A stretch of DNA of 64,000 nt from positions 7,780,535-7,844,534 of the forward strand of contig NC_084471.1 in assembly GCF_027409185.1 (NCBI RefSeq). Direction: 5' to 3'. The notes below the pieces were generated by a model. That model saw only the letters and a program-made list of their open reading frames with translations. It was not told the DNA's origin and made no database searches. Positions 1 to 11,740 of the stretch are shown here, piece after piece. Origin of the DNA: Cynocephalus volans. Its lineage: Eukaryota > Chordata > Mammalia > Dermoptera > Cynocephalidae. The stretch's first letter is position 1. The number at the start of each line of letters is the position of its first letter. Position numbers and translations under genes: made by a program.

Positions 1-256
1 TAAACTGAACGCTCTGCAAGAGCATTTGACCACTGCTATTATTAAAGGTGTTTCTAATATATGGGGTTTCTAGATAATTGCTTCCAAATGAATTATGTTT
101 CCGACACTCAATGTTTAAGTCACATTTACAGAAATATTTTTTGTAAATTTCTGTGAATAAATTTGGAGCTGAGCTTATATGAGTTTTCTGTTTGTTACCT
201 TTCTAAACTTCATAATATACTAAGTAAGATACTCTCCTGGAATACGGCTTTCTCTC

Positions 257-422
257 TTTTTTTTTTTAAAAAGATGACTGGTAAGGTGATCTTGACCCTT
301 GGCTTGGTGTTGTCAGCACCACACTCAGCCAGTGAGCCAACCAGCCATCCCTATATAGGATCCGAACCCGTAGCCTTGGTGTTATCAGCACCACACTCTC
401 CCAAGTGAGCCACAGGCCGGCC
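257..422 (-). repeat. CYN-type SINE, dimeric
   Basis: Two tRNA-like units in tandem on the minus strand, joined by the CTATATAGGATCCG linker typical of the dimers here, with an A/T-rich tail at 257-275. Confidence 0.85.
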
Positions 423-2191
423 AATACTGCTTTCTCTTGAGTGTGACTCACCCCAGATTTCTCCCCTGTTTTGCATGCTGATCTTCAATGCTAAGGTCTT
501 CCCAAATTTTTCCTAAAACAGAGGCTCAGGAATCATTTCTGGTGAACTTTGCTACCTTAGTTTCCTTAGTTACTTTTTCTCCATAAATAACCTGCTGAGA
601 AACTGACCCATTGGCCATAAATTGAGTTTCATCATCTGAAACAAAAAAGTGAATACATTTTATGAGAAACAAGGCACCTGTTAGCCAAAAAAGACAAAAG
701 GCATTTATCCATTTTAGGACTTCATCAAGCACAAGGGGTCAAAATGGAAAGCAATTTAATGAACACAATAAAATCATCACTGGGCTGCAAAAACTAACTT
801 CCCTGGGCCATGAAACATATCCATAAGGATGGCACTAAGGAAGATTTCTTTATAGGAAGAAAATTTCCCTTTAATACATAGATTCTCATTCTCACAGAAA
901 AACTATTAGATTCTAGCTCCATGACAGCCATGACTACTTCTGTCTTATTTACCAGTACACTGTACTGCCTTTCCACATTCCAAGTCTTGGAACAGGCTCG
1001 ATGTGTAAGAAATACTTGATCACTAAATGACTAAGTGAAGGAACGATGCCATCCTTACCTATTGAGGCCAGGTTCTGAAAAGTTTTGAGCATCACATCTC
1101 TGCAGAGGTCCCTCGAGCAGAATCCAGCAAAGCCCACTCCTCCAGGTTGAAGTCCACAGCCACAACCTCAAAGATCACTGAGTCCTGCAACATCCAACAT
1201 ATGTGCAGGATCATGGCTGCGACTGGAAGCCCGGGCACTGTACTCCGTCCATACAGAGTCCACACAAGATGCTGTGGCCTCCCAACATCTGCCCTGCAGC
1301 ACTTGTCAGACCTCTTCCTCTGTCTACACTCGCTTCCTCATAGATTTAACAGCACCGCTAACACACTGAACTGGTCTCTACATTCTTACTAGGACCACTT
1401 CAGGACGTATTCCTATCAAAAGGGTTTAGAGATTGGAGATATCAAAGAAATGCTATCCAAATGAAACAAATATTTGCATTTTAAGGCCAACAGTCCCTTG
1501 TGACACAGACTCTTTTCAGCTCCCTCTCTGCTGCCCACTACATCACTCAGCACTCCATGAGCACAGAGTCAAACCCAGATGAGGTTTTAAGGTTTATCAA
1601 AGCACACTGCAGGACTGGGAACTTTTCCTTCTCTTCCCTTCCCCACACATGAGGCCCAGGGGTCTGTGAGGACCCAACTTGCAACAAGGGCTGGGAAGCC
1701 ACAATGTCTCAAAGAACTCCAGGCCCAACTGGCTGAATGAAAACATTCTTTTGGAGAAGCACTAATTTTAATTTATTCATGTAATAAGTACCATAGGTTC
1801 AACCTCTACTTTTTCTCTCTGTGCATTTTCATGGAAACAGGAAGTTACTGAGAAATCAGAACTCAGGAAAGAAGGAAAAGGTGTGAGAATTTAGACCTCA
1901 GCATATTCCCTACACTGCTGAACCGGAACCTCAGCGGGGGATCTGGGCGGCCGAGTGACTTGCCTGGGGCTCCCGGTGCGCAGGATGCAGGGAGCCAGGC
2001 CCGCGCCCGCAGAGTCCATCCCACCCGCCTCTGGTCGGTCCTGGGTCTGCTGGGGCTGCAAGGCAGAAGGAGGATCTTTGGGGTGATGGAGATGTGGCAG
2101 GGGTCATGGGAGGGGAGCGGGTTGCCCCAGGTTGAGAGGACAGAGGGGCAGGAGGCGTGGGGGGGCCCCAAAAGCACAGGGGGGCTGGACA
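423..2191. other. Intergenic, no recognised feature
   Basis: Read on both strands. Contains no gene-like ORF or clear repeat; 1906-2190 is GC-rich and low in complexity. Confidence 0.5.
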
Positions 2192-2312
2192 AAAACCTAC
2201 AGCACCCAGTATTCCCAGGCGGTCTCCCATCCAAGTACTAACCAGGCCCGACCCTCCTTAGCTTCTGAGATCAGACAAGATCAGGCATGTTCAGGGTGGC
2301 ATGGCTGTAGAC
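2192..2312 (-). pseudogene. 5S rRNA pseudogene
   Basis: On the minus strand 121 bases align end to end with mammalian 5S rRNA: start GTCTACAGCCATGCCACCC at 2312, the internal GTACTTGGATGGGAGACCGC near 2220-2240, and end GGTGCTGTAGG near 2196. About ten substitutions from the sequence I know, many of them CpG decay. The C-box region is intact, but an isolated decayed copy is best called a pseudogene. Confidence 0.92.
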
Positions 2313-2574
2313 ACTGGTGGCTGCACCTGGGCACCTCAAGAACCCGTGCTGTGGCCATACCACCCTGTTTCCTTGTTTAGTTCTCCTTTTGCTTAATGTT
2401 GCGCCTTTTTTGTATGTTATAGGTTTCCCTTAACGTTTTTGGTCGACTGTCGAAACTCTCTCTTTGATGAGCCCTTCTCCTGGCTTCAGCTTAAATACCA
2501 GCGAACAGGGCTGCTCTCTAAGGACACTGGCTCAGCCGTCCCTTCACTAATTTTCTAGCCTACTGCCGGTGTAT

Positions 2575-2847
2575 TTACCTTCTCACAGTCCCTCCTCTTT
2601 TCACCTTAAGATACTCGACGGTTTTGTTCAGAAAACTCACTCTTTCGGGAGGTTCTCTTTTTTTGCTTGGTGGCAAGTATTTGTCCTTATTTTTATTGGG
2701 ATTTCCCCATTCGTCTGCTCTCATCGCTTCTTCCAGGAATTCCTCACTCTTTTGTCTGTTGGGAGCAGCTCTTCTAGTTCCAGCTGTGTCACAGATTTCT
2801 AGCAAATGGTCACTTAGGTGGAAAACCAAAGCTGGAAACATATCCAT
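2575..2847 (-). other. Unrecognised 90-codon ORF, possible gene relic
   Basis: A minus-strand ORF with hydrophilic, Lys/Glu-rich, protein-like composition (including SEEFLEEAMRADEWGN and NKNKDKYLPPSKKREPPE). I do not recognise the family. In-frame stops lie just upstream of the ATG. It could be a fragment of a retrocopy or chance; no splice structure or poly(A) tail supports a gene. Confidence 0.2.
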
Positions 2848-3318
2848 CCTGGATTAAGACTATTTCTGCAGTTTAAATATATTGTCACCAAAAGAGGCTA
2901 GTGTTCTAGAAAATAACTTTTAATAACCAACATACAGTGTACATATTCACACAACTTCATACAACTGGTATCCTTCAAAATGGTCAGCCACCAAAAAATA
3001 TATATATATCACCATGATCATCCATTGTGCCCTGAGTAGCCCTAGATGAGACACCCCCATATCAGCAATCACCTTGCCGTGCCCAGCAAATCTCCCAGCA
3101 CTAGTGATGGTGCATCCTCAGTGACCACAAAGGCATGAGTTAAAGATGGATGATCTTCAAACAAAACCTTTTAGAGTAATTCATTTATTTGGATGCTTTT
3201 GGTGTTTAGATTCCTGGATAATTAACCTCCTATTATATCTTTATATTTCTTCTGTCTTTTCCATGAGATTTTGGAGTGTGAAGAGATAAATATGTACATT
3301 AAAATGTATACATACATG

Positions 3319-3416
3319 AGCTGGCCAGTTAGCTCACTTGGTAAAGCATGGTGCTGATAACAGCAAGCTCATGGGTTCATAAACCCATACAGGTCAGTCA
3401 CCAAAAAACAAAACAA
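3319..3416 (+). repeat. CYN-type SINE, monomer
   Basis: tRNA-Ile-like head CTGGCCAGTTAGCTCACTTGG followed (after a split A/B box layout) by an A-rich tail; the B box region is diverged. Confidence 0.8.
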
Positions 3417-3464
3417 AATGTATATGTATATGCATTAAGTATAATTTAAGAAGCATAAAAAATC

Positions 3465-3494
3465 TGAAGGTACTTTAAAAAGTTCATGGAAAGA
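3465..3494 (+). repeat. Mariner-type terminal fragment
   Basis: GGTACTTTAAAAAGTTCATGG matches (one base off) the terminal repeat of the small mariner-type element at 60574-60654. Only one end is seen. Confidence 0.45.
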
Positions 3495-3501
3495 GTCATA
3501 T

Positions 3502-4052
3502 TGTTGTAGCAAGTAAGACTGAAGCCATGTTGGGACCTCAAACTGCATGGGCTCTAAAATATTTTAAAAGGACAGTTTTTCTTTTCTTGGCTTGAATTTC
3601 TCTGAATTCCCTCTTTTCTCATGGTTGTTTGACATTTTGAACCTCGGTTATGGGGCAAGAAGACATTATTTACATGAATGTAAAGTTGTTTTCCAGTCAG
3701 CCTGGAGCTGCAGACTTGCACACACTACCCAGACCTTAGGAAACCACGGAAGACATCAATAAAGCTGTGCTGATTCCACCCTCCAGCAGGACCCTGAGAT
3801 AACAGCAAGGACAGGAGCAGAAACCAGACGGAGCCTTGGTGAGACCTTGCACCTGGCTCCTTGCAGGGAGACACAGGTTAGCCCAACATCTCTCCTCAGG
3901 TCACTGATATTCCTGAATAAAAGCTGACTTCCATTTTCACAAAAATTTGACTTTTGAGTAATTTGCTTTTGAAAGGGGGCAAGTAACCGGACTTGTGCAC
4001 ATTAAGAAATTTTGGGAAGCATCAGCCAGGAGCTGAGTGCCCCCCGGTAACA
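3502..4052 (+). repeat. Possible solo LTR of an endogenous retrovirus
   Basis: A roughly 550-bp block starting TGTTG and ending GTAACA, with AATAAA at about 3915 in a position suited to an LTR R region. Flanks ATAT and ATGT could be a decayed 4-bp duplication. No coding sequence is present. The family is not identified. Confidence 0.35.
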
Positions 4053-4239
4053 ATGTTATCTCTCAATTCTATTTTACCAAGAACTTTAAAAAAATACCCT
4101 CATGTGTTCAGTGTACCACTTTAAAATTAGAAAAGGCTTTTTAAACTGTATTTTATGAAAGCTTTTAAAAATCATAAATTAATACTTTTGTCATACTAAA
4201 AAATTCAGACAATAAAAATATAGGCTGTAAAAAGAGAAA

Positions 4240-4960
4240 GTACCTTCTGCTATTCCAACTTCCAAAGAGAATGACTCTTAATGGTGTTGTGTATTTTTTT
4301 TTCAGATTTTTTATGTTTCTTAAATTCTATTTAATGCATATACATATATATTTTTAAAATGAGATCACACTACTCAAAGTAATATAACTTGTACTTTTTA
4401 CTTAACATAGCACGTGTATATTTCCAGGTCAGTACACAAAGATCTATCCTTTCCTTTGAATAGCTAAATACTATTTCACCAAATGAGGAACCTTAATTTA
4501 GTCAACCACACTTCTGCTAAAAAAAAAATTATATTCTTTTCAATTTTTCATTATTATAAATAATCTGCTGCTGGTAACACTAAGGTCAAGGGTTTGGATC
4601 CCCATACTGGCCAGCCATCAAAAAAAAAAAAAAAAAGAAAAAAGAAAACAGAAAAGTCTGCCTTAAATGCTCTTGCATATATATCTTTATCTGTGAGATA
4701 ATTCGATGAAATAAATTCCTAAAAATCCAAGCATATAATTAAAAATTTTGATGAATACTGCCAGATTGCCAGCCTTCAAAAAGCTGTGCTAATATTCCCT
4801 GCTACCAACAGTGAATGTGAGTTCTTGTTTTCCATATCCTTTCTAACATTGGTTGTAGCTATCTTCTAAATTTTTACCAATTTAACCAATAAAAATACCT
4901 CATTGAAAATTTTAATAGTTATTAATGATTTGGACATCTTTTCACATGTTTATTTACCCT
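4240..4960 (-). repeat. Old L1/HAL1-type fragment, antisense, interrupted by a SINE
   Basis: AT-rich sequence with antisense L1 3'-end character, such as the stretch about tip-of-line pauses around 4745-4950, split by the CYN piece at 4566-4650. Heavily diverged. Confidence 0.45.
4566..4650 (+). repeat. CYN-type SINE, 5'-truncated
   Basis: Retains CAAGGGTTTGGATCCCCATA and CTGGCCAGCC, then an A-rich tail of about 30 bases. Confidence 0.75.
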
Positions 4961-4967
4961 TTATTTT

Positions 4968-5120
4968 ATTTATTTATTTTTTGGAGGCTGGAAGGTCTGA
5001 ACCCTTGACCTTGGTGTTATCAGCACCAGCCTCATGAGTTATGCTGTTTTTTGTTTTTGTTTCTTTGGACCTTGGTGTTATCGACACCGCACTCTAACCA
5101 ACTGAGCTAACTGACTAGCC
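4968..5120 (-). repeat. Two partial CYN-type SINE units
   Basis: Two minus-strand tRNA-like pieces (about 4980-5040 and 5060-5120), each with CCTTGGTGTTATC. Either a rearranged dimer or one insertion into another. Confidence 0.7.
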
Positions 5121-5239
5121 TTTGTATTTACAACTTGTGAGGATCTTTCTAGGCACTACAAGAAACCAAGTGGATGTACAGGGAAAAGGTTAATGGTTAA
5201 TGTTAAAACTAAAAACCCATCAAGAAATCTGAAGTTTAT

Positions 5240-5341
5240 CCTTTTTTACTTTTTCTTTGTGGCTAACCTATACATGGATCCAAACCCATGACTTTAGTGC
5301 TGTAAGGCTGCACTCTAACCAACGGAGCTAACCGGCCAGCC
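5240..5341 (-). repeat. CYN-type SINE, monomer
   Basis: Minus-strand copy ending AGCTAACCGGCCAGCC at 5341, with a T-rich start. Confidence 0.8.
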
Positions 5342-5689
5342 TTTCAGCTGAGTTTTATCTTGATGGCCATTGGAAGTCCGTGAAGACTTTTTAAAAATCT
5401 GTACATGATTAGATTAGCACAGTGAGTCAATCCGGCAGTTTCTGTCCCTTTCCTCTTGGGACTGCCTAGCTCCCAGTTAATTCTTCACATTGGCCAGAAC
5501 TTTCCTAGTATTTACTATTCCTTGTAATGTTGGTCTCCTCCCACTGTATCAGAGCCTTCTGGTATTTTGCCTCCAGGTCACTGTATTCGAAATGACCTGT
5601 ATGTTGCATAGGGGCAGAAGGAAGGGGTAAAACTATTAAACACCCTCCGAGGGGCTATCCACAAGGGATTTGAAATCTTTTCAACACTC

Positions 5690-6330
5690 CTGAGAGATGG
5701 AGATCATTATTCCCATTTCACAGTGAAGAAATTGTAATTAAGAGGCTGGGATTTGCCAACACCCAAACAGCTAGAAAGTGTAGGAGTGGAGATGTAAACC
5801 CAGTTGTTTCTCCTCTTTCACGCTCCTTCTAAAGTGCACGTTTACAACTGAGATGTCTGGGATGTGCTTTTTTATTATGAATTAAGTCAGCAAGTATTTG
5901 TGCAACTCCCCTGTGCTATACAAAGCACAATACCTTTTGATGTAGTTATCCCCAATTTACAGACGAGGAAACTGAGGCTCAGAGAAGTGAAGTGACCTGC
6001 ATAAAGCCACATACCTAATCGACTTTTGGGGCTGGATTCAGATCCAGATTCGACTTCAGTTTTAAGGTCGTCACTGGCTCAAGTTGCCTCTGTCTAACAT
6101 AAGTTTACCATATATTTTGAGGAACACTTCACAAATGAGGTGATTTTTGAGTGGGCCATTTATTGATTACTACATGCTCAGAGCAACATGTCACGTTATC
6201 CTTACAACACCCCCACGAGGTAGGTGCTACCGACAGTCCCAGTTCTCCAGATACCGAGGCTGAGCGGTGGGGGTACAGACAGCGCACCGGGCCCAGGGCC
6301 CTAACCATCACACTGCTCTACCTCCCACTT
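5690..6330 (-). repeat. Cluster of MIR-type fragments
   Basis: Three consecutive diverged MIR-like pieces on the minus strand. The clearest is 5945-6015 with GAGGAAACTGAGGCTCAGAG; others lie at about 5695-5805 and 6150-6310. Confidence 0.6.
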
Positions 6331-6469
6331 TTTAGGCTGAATCCCACGCCCCAGCTCCTTCTCAATCTCATTTCTGAGCCCTGCAGGTTGTGAGGGTGGA
6401 CGGCTCTGCACTTTCCAGGATCTAAGCCAGCAAACAGCGGGCTTCCAATCAGGGGAACAGACACACGCC

Positions 6470-6830
6470 CGAGAAGCCTGACCCCGGAAGTAGTCGCGGT
6501 GCCGGCGGCGCGTCTTCAGTTACCAGGGCGCCGCCCCGGAAGTAGAGCGCGGCGGGCCGGTCTGCCGGGCGGCGGAGTCCTGTGAGAGCCGGATTGGGGC
6601 TGCAGGCGGGGCCGGGCGCGGCGCAGGGCGGCCGTCCCACGCGCTCTTCGGCGCCCGGAGCCCACAGTTGAGGCCCGCCAACGCGGCCGCCGCCTTCCGG
6701 GCACCGAGGGTGTGGCCGTGCGCCTGTGGGCGAGTGCGCATGCGTGAGCGGGTGTGAGCGCCTGTATCTACGCGGCGCGGTTTAGATGCTGGTCGCCGGG
6801 TCCGGGTCCGCGTCCGCCAGGAAGCCTGCG
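6470..6830 (+). promoter_or_regulatory. TTLL1: CpG island, probable TTLL1 promoter and first non-coding exon
   Basis: A sharply GC- and CpG-rich block, the only strong one in the window, lies 7.8 kb upstream of the first coding exon. It holds CCGGAAGT ETS/GABP-type sites at 6484-6491 and 6536-6543, an NRF1-type TGCGCATGCGT at 6735-6745, and no TATA box. The exact start site and the donor of the first exon cannot be fixed by eye; GTGAG strings at about 6582, 6745 and 6753 are candidates. A bidirectional promoter is possible. Confidence 0.8.
6484..6543 (+). promoter_or_regulatory. Twin ETS/GABP sites flanking an X-box-like half site
   Basis: The 12-mer CCCCGGAAGTAG occurs twice, at 6482-6493 and 6534-6545, 52 bp apart. 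Between them GTTACC-AG-GGCGCC at 6519-6532 resembles an RFX X-box with one good half site and one mismatched half site. RFX control would suit a ciliary gene, but the second half is poor. Confidence 0.5.
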
Positions 6831-7954
6831 CTCACCATTGTGCATCTCTTCCTTCTCCGAGTTCCTATGACTTACCTGCTGCCGTCCGATCATTGTAATT
6901 GCATCGTTATTCTTATTCCCGATTAGCCCAGACTTTCATGGTTGCTAGACTTTTCCCATTCATTTGCAGTCTATTGTTTCTGTTGGCATCTTTTGCAGGG
7001 CGCAGTGTACCTGTGGAGAGAACTCGGAGCAGGAGACGGGAGCCTTGTGTTCCCCGTCCTGCTGGCTTCTCTCTCGGTGGCAGGACCAAGACAATTCTCT
7101 TGGTTTCCCCGTCAGTGAATAGGGCGGGGCGTGGGCAGGCCTTCGCTACGTAGAGCATCAGGGGCATCAGAGGGGATTGAGTCTAGAAGTGAAAGTATCT
7201 TGTAATTGTATGCCGTTTTGGAGTGCACAAAGCAGGTTCTTTGTTAAGGAAACATTTAATGAGTCCATTGCATTGCTAGGCGGTGGCAGTACAAAAAGAT
7301 GGGCCCTGCTCTGCCCTCAAGGGATTACAGACACTGGTAAGCAGTCGCTGTGGAGTATGGCCCTGTCACCCAGTGGAGATGGACAGTGACAATACAGCTG
7401 CGAAGGAATGTCTGTGCTGATGTGAGGTCATTTATGTTGCTATTTATTATTTTCCTTAAAAATAGCTCTTTTTTCCTTTTCAAAGACTTGCTGGAAAAGA
7501 ATCCATATGACCCAGAATCCTGGCCTCCCTGGGACTTCATTGAAATGGGTTGTGATCAAAATGTCTAGGATAGCAGGGATGGGGGGAGAGGGCTCCCATT
7601 TTTTGATGGCTGGACCCAGAAGGACGAAATGATTCTCATGAATGTAAGTTCTCCTTTGCTTGTTGTTTCTTCTGAAAGGTTGGCCTGACTTTTGTCTGGG
7701 GGTGGTAAAAACTGCAGGGAGTGAAAGGCTGGGGTTGCAGGCCTGTTCCAACAGGCAAATGTTCCCACACTCTGGAAGTCAGCTCAACTCCCAGCCTGGT
7801 GTTTCATGCTCCTGGTGAAGCTGTGGAAGTCTTTATGGGTGGTTGTTTACATGTCTCTCTCCCCTGTGGGACTGACAATCCCTGTAGGGCTGGACTGCAC
7901 CTAATTCACTGGTTGATACAAATAGCACTTGTTTGATCATGTGTTGAGGGAACT
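6831..7954. other. TTLL1 first intron start, no recognised feature
   Basis: GC content falls after the CpG island. A second, unplaced non-coding 5' exon of TTLL1 could lie between here and 14672; none could be supported. Confidence 0.4.
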
Positions 7955-8860
7955 CATTTATGTATTTTTAATTCATCAACTATTTATTGAGCATCTGCTA
8001 TTGCTAGACATGGTTCTAGGTGCTGGAGATTCAGCAGGAGGGAAGGCAGGATATTCCTGCTCTCGTGATGCTGACATGTCTGCATAGAAGACAGATAATC
8101 ATCAAAGAACCACATGCATGGACTAGACCAATTCCTTTTAAACTTGAGCGTTTGTAAGAATTACCTGAGAGCTCAAGATAGCCTCCTGGACCCCAATCCT
8201 TGGTGGTGAATTGTACATCGTTGGGTGAGCAGGAGCTCACGAATCTGTATTTCTAACAAGCTCCAGGGGATGCCGATGCTGCTGGTCCATGGTTTGGGTA
8301 GGGCTAGAGTGAACAATTTTGTACAACCTGAGTGCCCCAGAAAAAGTGAAGTGAGTTCGGAGGATTGAGATTGGGTGGTCAGTGAAAGCCACTTGGAGGA
8401 GGTGATCTTTGAGAAGGGGTCAGATCTGTGGGAAGAGCAAAGGCTTGAAAGAGGCTGCAGCTTGGTGGGTGTGAGGAGCTGAAAGAAGGCCAGGGGCTAG
8501 AGAGGAGTGGTGGGTGACAAGAGTGGTGGGAGACAAGGGCCAAGAGGTGATGGGGAGCCCAGATCACATAGGGCCGGCCTCATGGGTCTTGGAAGGACTG
8601 CAGGTTTTATTTTGAGTGTGGTGGAAAGCTACAGTGGGCTTATGAGCAGAGTGACCTGACTTGATTTGTGTGGGTCAGAAGATCCATCTGCTGTTGAGTG
8701 GGGAATGGGTTGCAGTGGGGCCAGCATGTTAGCAGGGACATCATTCGGGGCTTGCTGCGGTTGTCCAGAAGAGTGGGGAAGGTGTGGAGAGACTAGGATG
8801 GACTTGGAATCTTCTGTAGTAGACCTAACAGGATTTGCTGCTGGATTAAATTAATAATCA
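7955..8860 (+). repeat. L2 (LINE2) fragment interrupted by MER5A-like element
   Basis: Starts with the L2-type passage GGTTCTAGGTGCTGGAGATTC and resumes after the MER5A-like insert with the characteristic L2 3' text (AGTGACCTGACTTGATTTG near 8650). Inactive. Confidence 0.65.
8131..8300 (+). mobile_element. MER5A-like non-autonomous hAT element
   Basis: Resembles the MER5A consensus: TTTAAACTTGAGCG start, GAATTACCTGAGAGCTC, and the later AACAAGCTCCAGGGGATGCC. Inserted into L2. Confidence 0.6.
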
Positions 8861-9315
8861 CTTTGTCCTCAGGGCCACAGTTGAACTTCATTGTGTTTTC
8901 AAAACACTTTGCCATAGGGTGGGGTTTACAGCTTGTTGAATGTGTCTCTCACCCCCCTGGATCTGGACTGTCCAGTCAGCTTTTTGTCTCCCTGTCACAT
9001 GCCTGGCACCTAGATGGATGAAAAGCTGGACTCTCCATAACCCCGACTCCCAGGCTGTCGTGGGAAACCTTTTTCTCAGGCTTGTGAAGATCCTTCCCAC
9101 TTGCCCCTGGAGTGGGGCCCACATTGTCTGCTGAAAATAACCAGCAGCTCTCTGGTTTCAGGATGGCTTTTTGTGATTGGCACACCTCAGACAGTGACAG
9201 CCCCAACTACAATTTTAAGCTGTATTCAGCATAAAGATCAATAAGTTGTTCCTGGTTAGGTTTTTAGGATGCTCAGTCTTAAAAGTGGCTGACCAAGTGG
9301 CTTCACATTGAGATG

Positions 9316-9425
9316 TGGGGCTGGTTGGTGAGCTCAGTTGGTTAGAGCGCTGTGTTATAACACCAAAGTCAAGGGTTCGGATCCCCTTACTGGCCAGCTG
9401 CCCAAAAAAAAAAAAAAAGAGAGAG
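9316..9425 (+). repeat. CYN-type SINE, monomer with target-site duplication
   Basis: tRNA-Ile-like head with intact A and B boxes (GGGTTCGGATCCCC) and an A15 tail. Flanked by ATTGAGATG at 9307-9315 and 9426-9434. Confidence 0.9.
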
Positions 9426-9639
9426 ATTGAGATGCACCAATTCATGTGAACCAGTAGAGATGTAACATGTCAAGCTCATGACACAGTATATTAACCCCGC
9501 TTCTGTTTTTCTGTTTTAGGAGAAAGTGACAAACAATCTGACATCAGATAATTACTTTTCTAAGGAAAAGGGCTTAGTATTTCTTAGGGTTGGGAAGGAG
9601 TTCAGCCTACTCTTCTATACCTTGGGAATTGGACAGTTG

Positions 9640-9800
9640 GTTGATTTGTTTGTTCGATGCAATTTCTGAGCCCCCTCAACATGCCTGGCCCTGGCTGGGT
9701 GTTGGAGTAGAGAGACGATCCAGCCCAGTCCCTGCCCCGCAGGAGGCTGCAGTCTGACATGGGAGGCACATGTAAACCACAGATGCCACATGGTGTGAGG
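9640..9800 (+). repeat. L2 fragment
   Basis: Diverged L2-like passage with a CATGCCTGGCCCTGGCTGGG core and CAGTCCCTGCCC further on. Confidence 0.5.
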
Positions 9801-9829
9801 GGGAGGCCATGTAGGTTGTCTACAGGTTA

Positions 9830-10025
9830 GTCTCTCCTGTGCCTTTTACTCTCTGAGCCCCCACTTTCCTCCTCTGTAAAATGGGGAGAATACCTGCCTT
9901 ATGGCATCCCATGAGCCATAACAACGTACATGGTAGAGAAGAATAGATATAAACTGCCCAATCCAGTGCCCCACACGTCCTAGTACTTACTAAGTAGTAG
10001 CTATTGTTATTAGCAGTAATATAAT
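9830..10025 (+). repeat. MIR
   Basis: Contains CTCTGTAAAATGGGGAGAAT and a degraded 3' part; plus-strand MIR. Confidence 0.6.
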
Positions 10026-10647
10026 ATGTCATTACTTACTCTGTGAAGGTGGGGTCTGGCTCCAGCACCCAGCCCAGAGCCTGGCAGGTCACTGTAAGAA
10101 GGGGCTGGATCGGGAGGAATGTGCGGAGTTGAATTGGGGAAGCTTCAGGCAACATCTCTTCTGCTGGATGCACTTGTTTCCAATCCAGTTAACTTTTGGA
10201 GTGCCCGCTGTGTGCCTGGTCCACATCTGCATTTCCTGCAGTAATCCCAGCAGAGCTGCGAAGGAGCTGGTGTTTGCATCTCCATCTTTTTGACTGGGGA
10301 CGCTGAGGAGAGGACTTGCTGGTGTCTGTGGCTCAGCCATGTCCGCGCCGGAACTGAATGAGGTCTTCAAGCATCAGGTGTGGCTGTAGCTACGTTCCCT
10401 CCTTTGGCTGTTCCTGAGGCTGCCTTCTCATTGGTTCTTTGTGGTGGTTCCCACGCTGATTTGGAGCATTTCTGAAAAGAGAAGTGGCCTTAGTTCATTT
10501 CTTTCTTTCTTTCTAACCATAAATAACTATCTTGTCTTTTTGTGTATCACTTTGCTGTGCCCTGTCTCCCACATACATATTTAAAACTCTTTATGGGCAT
10601 GAATTTCTCATTCTTTTTTCTCCCCTGGTGTCTAGGATGGTTACACT

Positions 10648-11092
10648 TGTGTTAGTTTCCTAAGGCTGCTCTGACAAAGTACCACAAACACAGTGGCTTA
10701 GCGAGGCCAGACATCTAAACTAGAGGTGTGGGCAGGGCCATGCTCCCTCTGAAGAATCCAGGGAGGATCCTTCCTTGTCTCTTTCAGCCTCTGGTAGCCC
10801 CAGGCAGTTTTGGCTTATGGCAGCATAATTGTGGTCTCTGCCTCCTTCACGTGGCCATCTTCCTTCTGTGATTCTGTGTCCCTGTGTTTTCACATGACCT
10901 TCTCCACCTGTGTATGTGCAAATGTTGCTCTTCTTATAAGGACATCTGTCATACTGGATTAGAGCCCACCCGAATGACCTCATCTTGACTTGATTATATC
11001 TGCAAAGATCTCGCCTCCAAATAAAGTCACATTTATAGGTACCAGAGTTAGGACTTCCCCATATCTTTTTGAGCAAGAGTTCAACCTGTAAC
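10648..11092 (+). repeat. MLT1-type (ERVL-MaLR) solo LTR
   Basis: Starts TGTGTTAGTTTCCTAAGGCT and ends near TTCAACCTGTAAC, with the MLT1-type interior (AGGGCCATGCTCCCTCTGAAG, TTATAAGGACA). Non-coding, ancient. Confidence 0.75.
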
Positions 11093-11169
11093 CCATCTCC
11101 AGGGGAGTGACTATGGAAAGCAGAGAGTCAGGTTGAAAGGACTGACGTGTGAGGATTTGTCCACTCACT

Positions 11170-11740
11170 CCCTCGACCCATGGATATTTATGATGTGCCT
11201 AGCGCATGCCAGTGGGCCCGGTGCTGGAGATAATAGGGTCAGGCAGCATGGACTGAGCTGTGATGCAAATGCCCACATTTCAGTCTAGAAGGAATCAGTG
11301 GAATGAGTGGGAACAGGTGACTAAGCAAGTCCCTGCCCTCATGCATTTGTGGAAGGAACGTGCATAAAGGACCGAAATGCAAAGTAGGCAGTTCTCAGTG
11401 CCAACAAGGATGACAGGAGAGAGCACAGTGGCTGGGAGGCACGTTACCTGGGCTGAGGAGGGCTCCCTGGGGAGGTGGCCTCTGGACTGGGCCTCACGTG
11501 GCTGGTAGGAGCTGGGGAAGAAGCAGTGGTGAGGTGCCATTACGTGGGCAGGAGGGAACAGCACAGGCTTTCGGGCGGGAGAGGAGGGCTGGGTGCATGC
11601 ACAGACCACAGGGAAGCAGTGGGGTCAGCGGCGCGAGGGGTGCATGAAGTTCAGGTGTGTGACAGCTGGCAAAGGTTGAACCAGTGAGTGACACGGTTCA
11701 GAAAGACTTATCATGGCAAGGGAGGACTGAGAGCATCTTC
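11170..11740 (+). repeat. L2 fragment
   Basis: L2-like succession: GGTGCTGGAGATAATAGGG, CCCTGCCCTCATGCATTTG, then a purine-rich 3' part. Confidence 0.55.
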
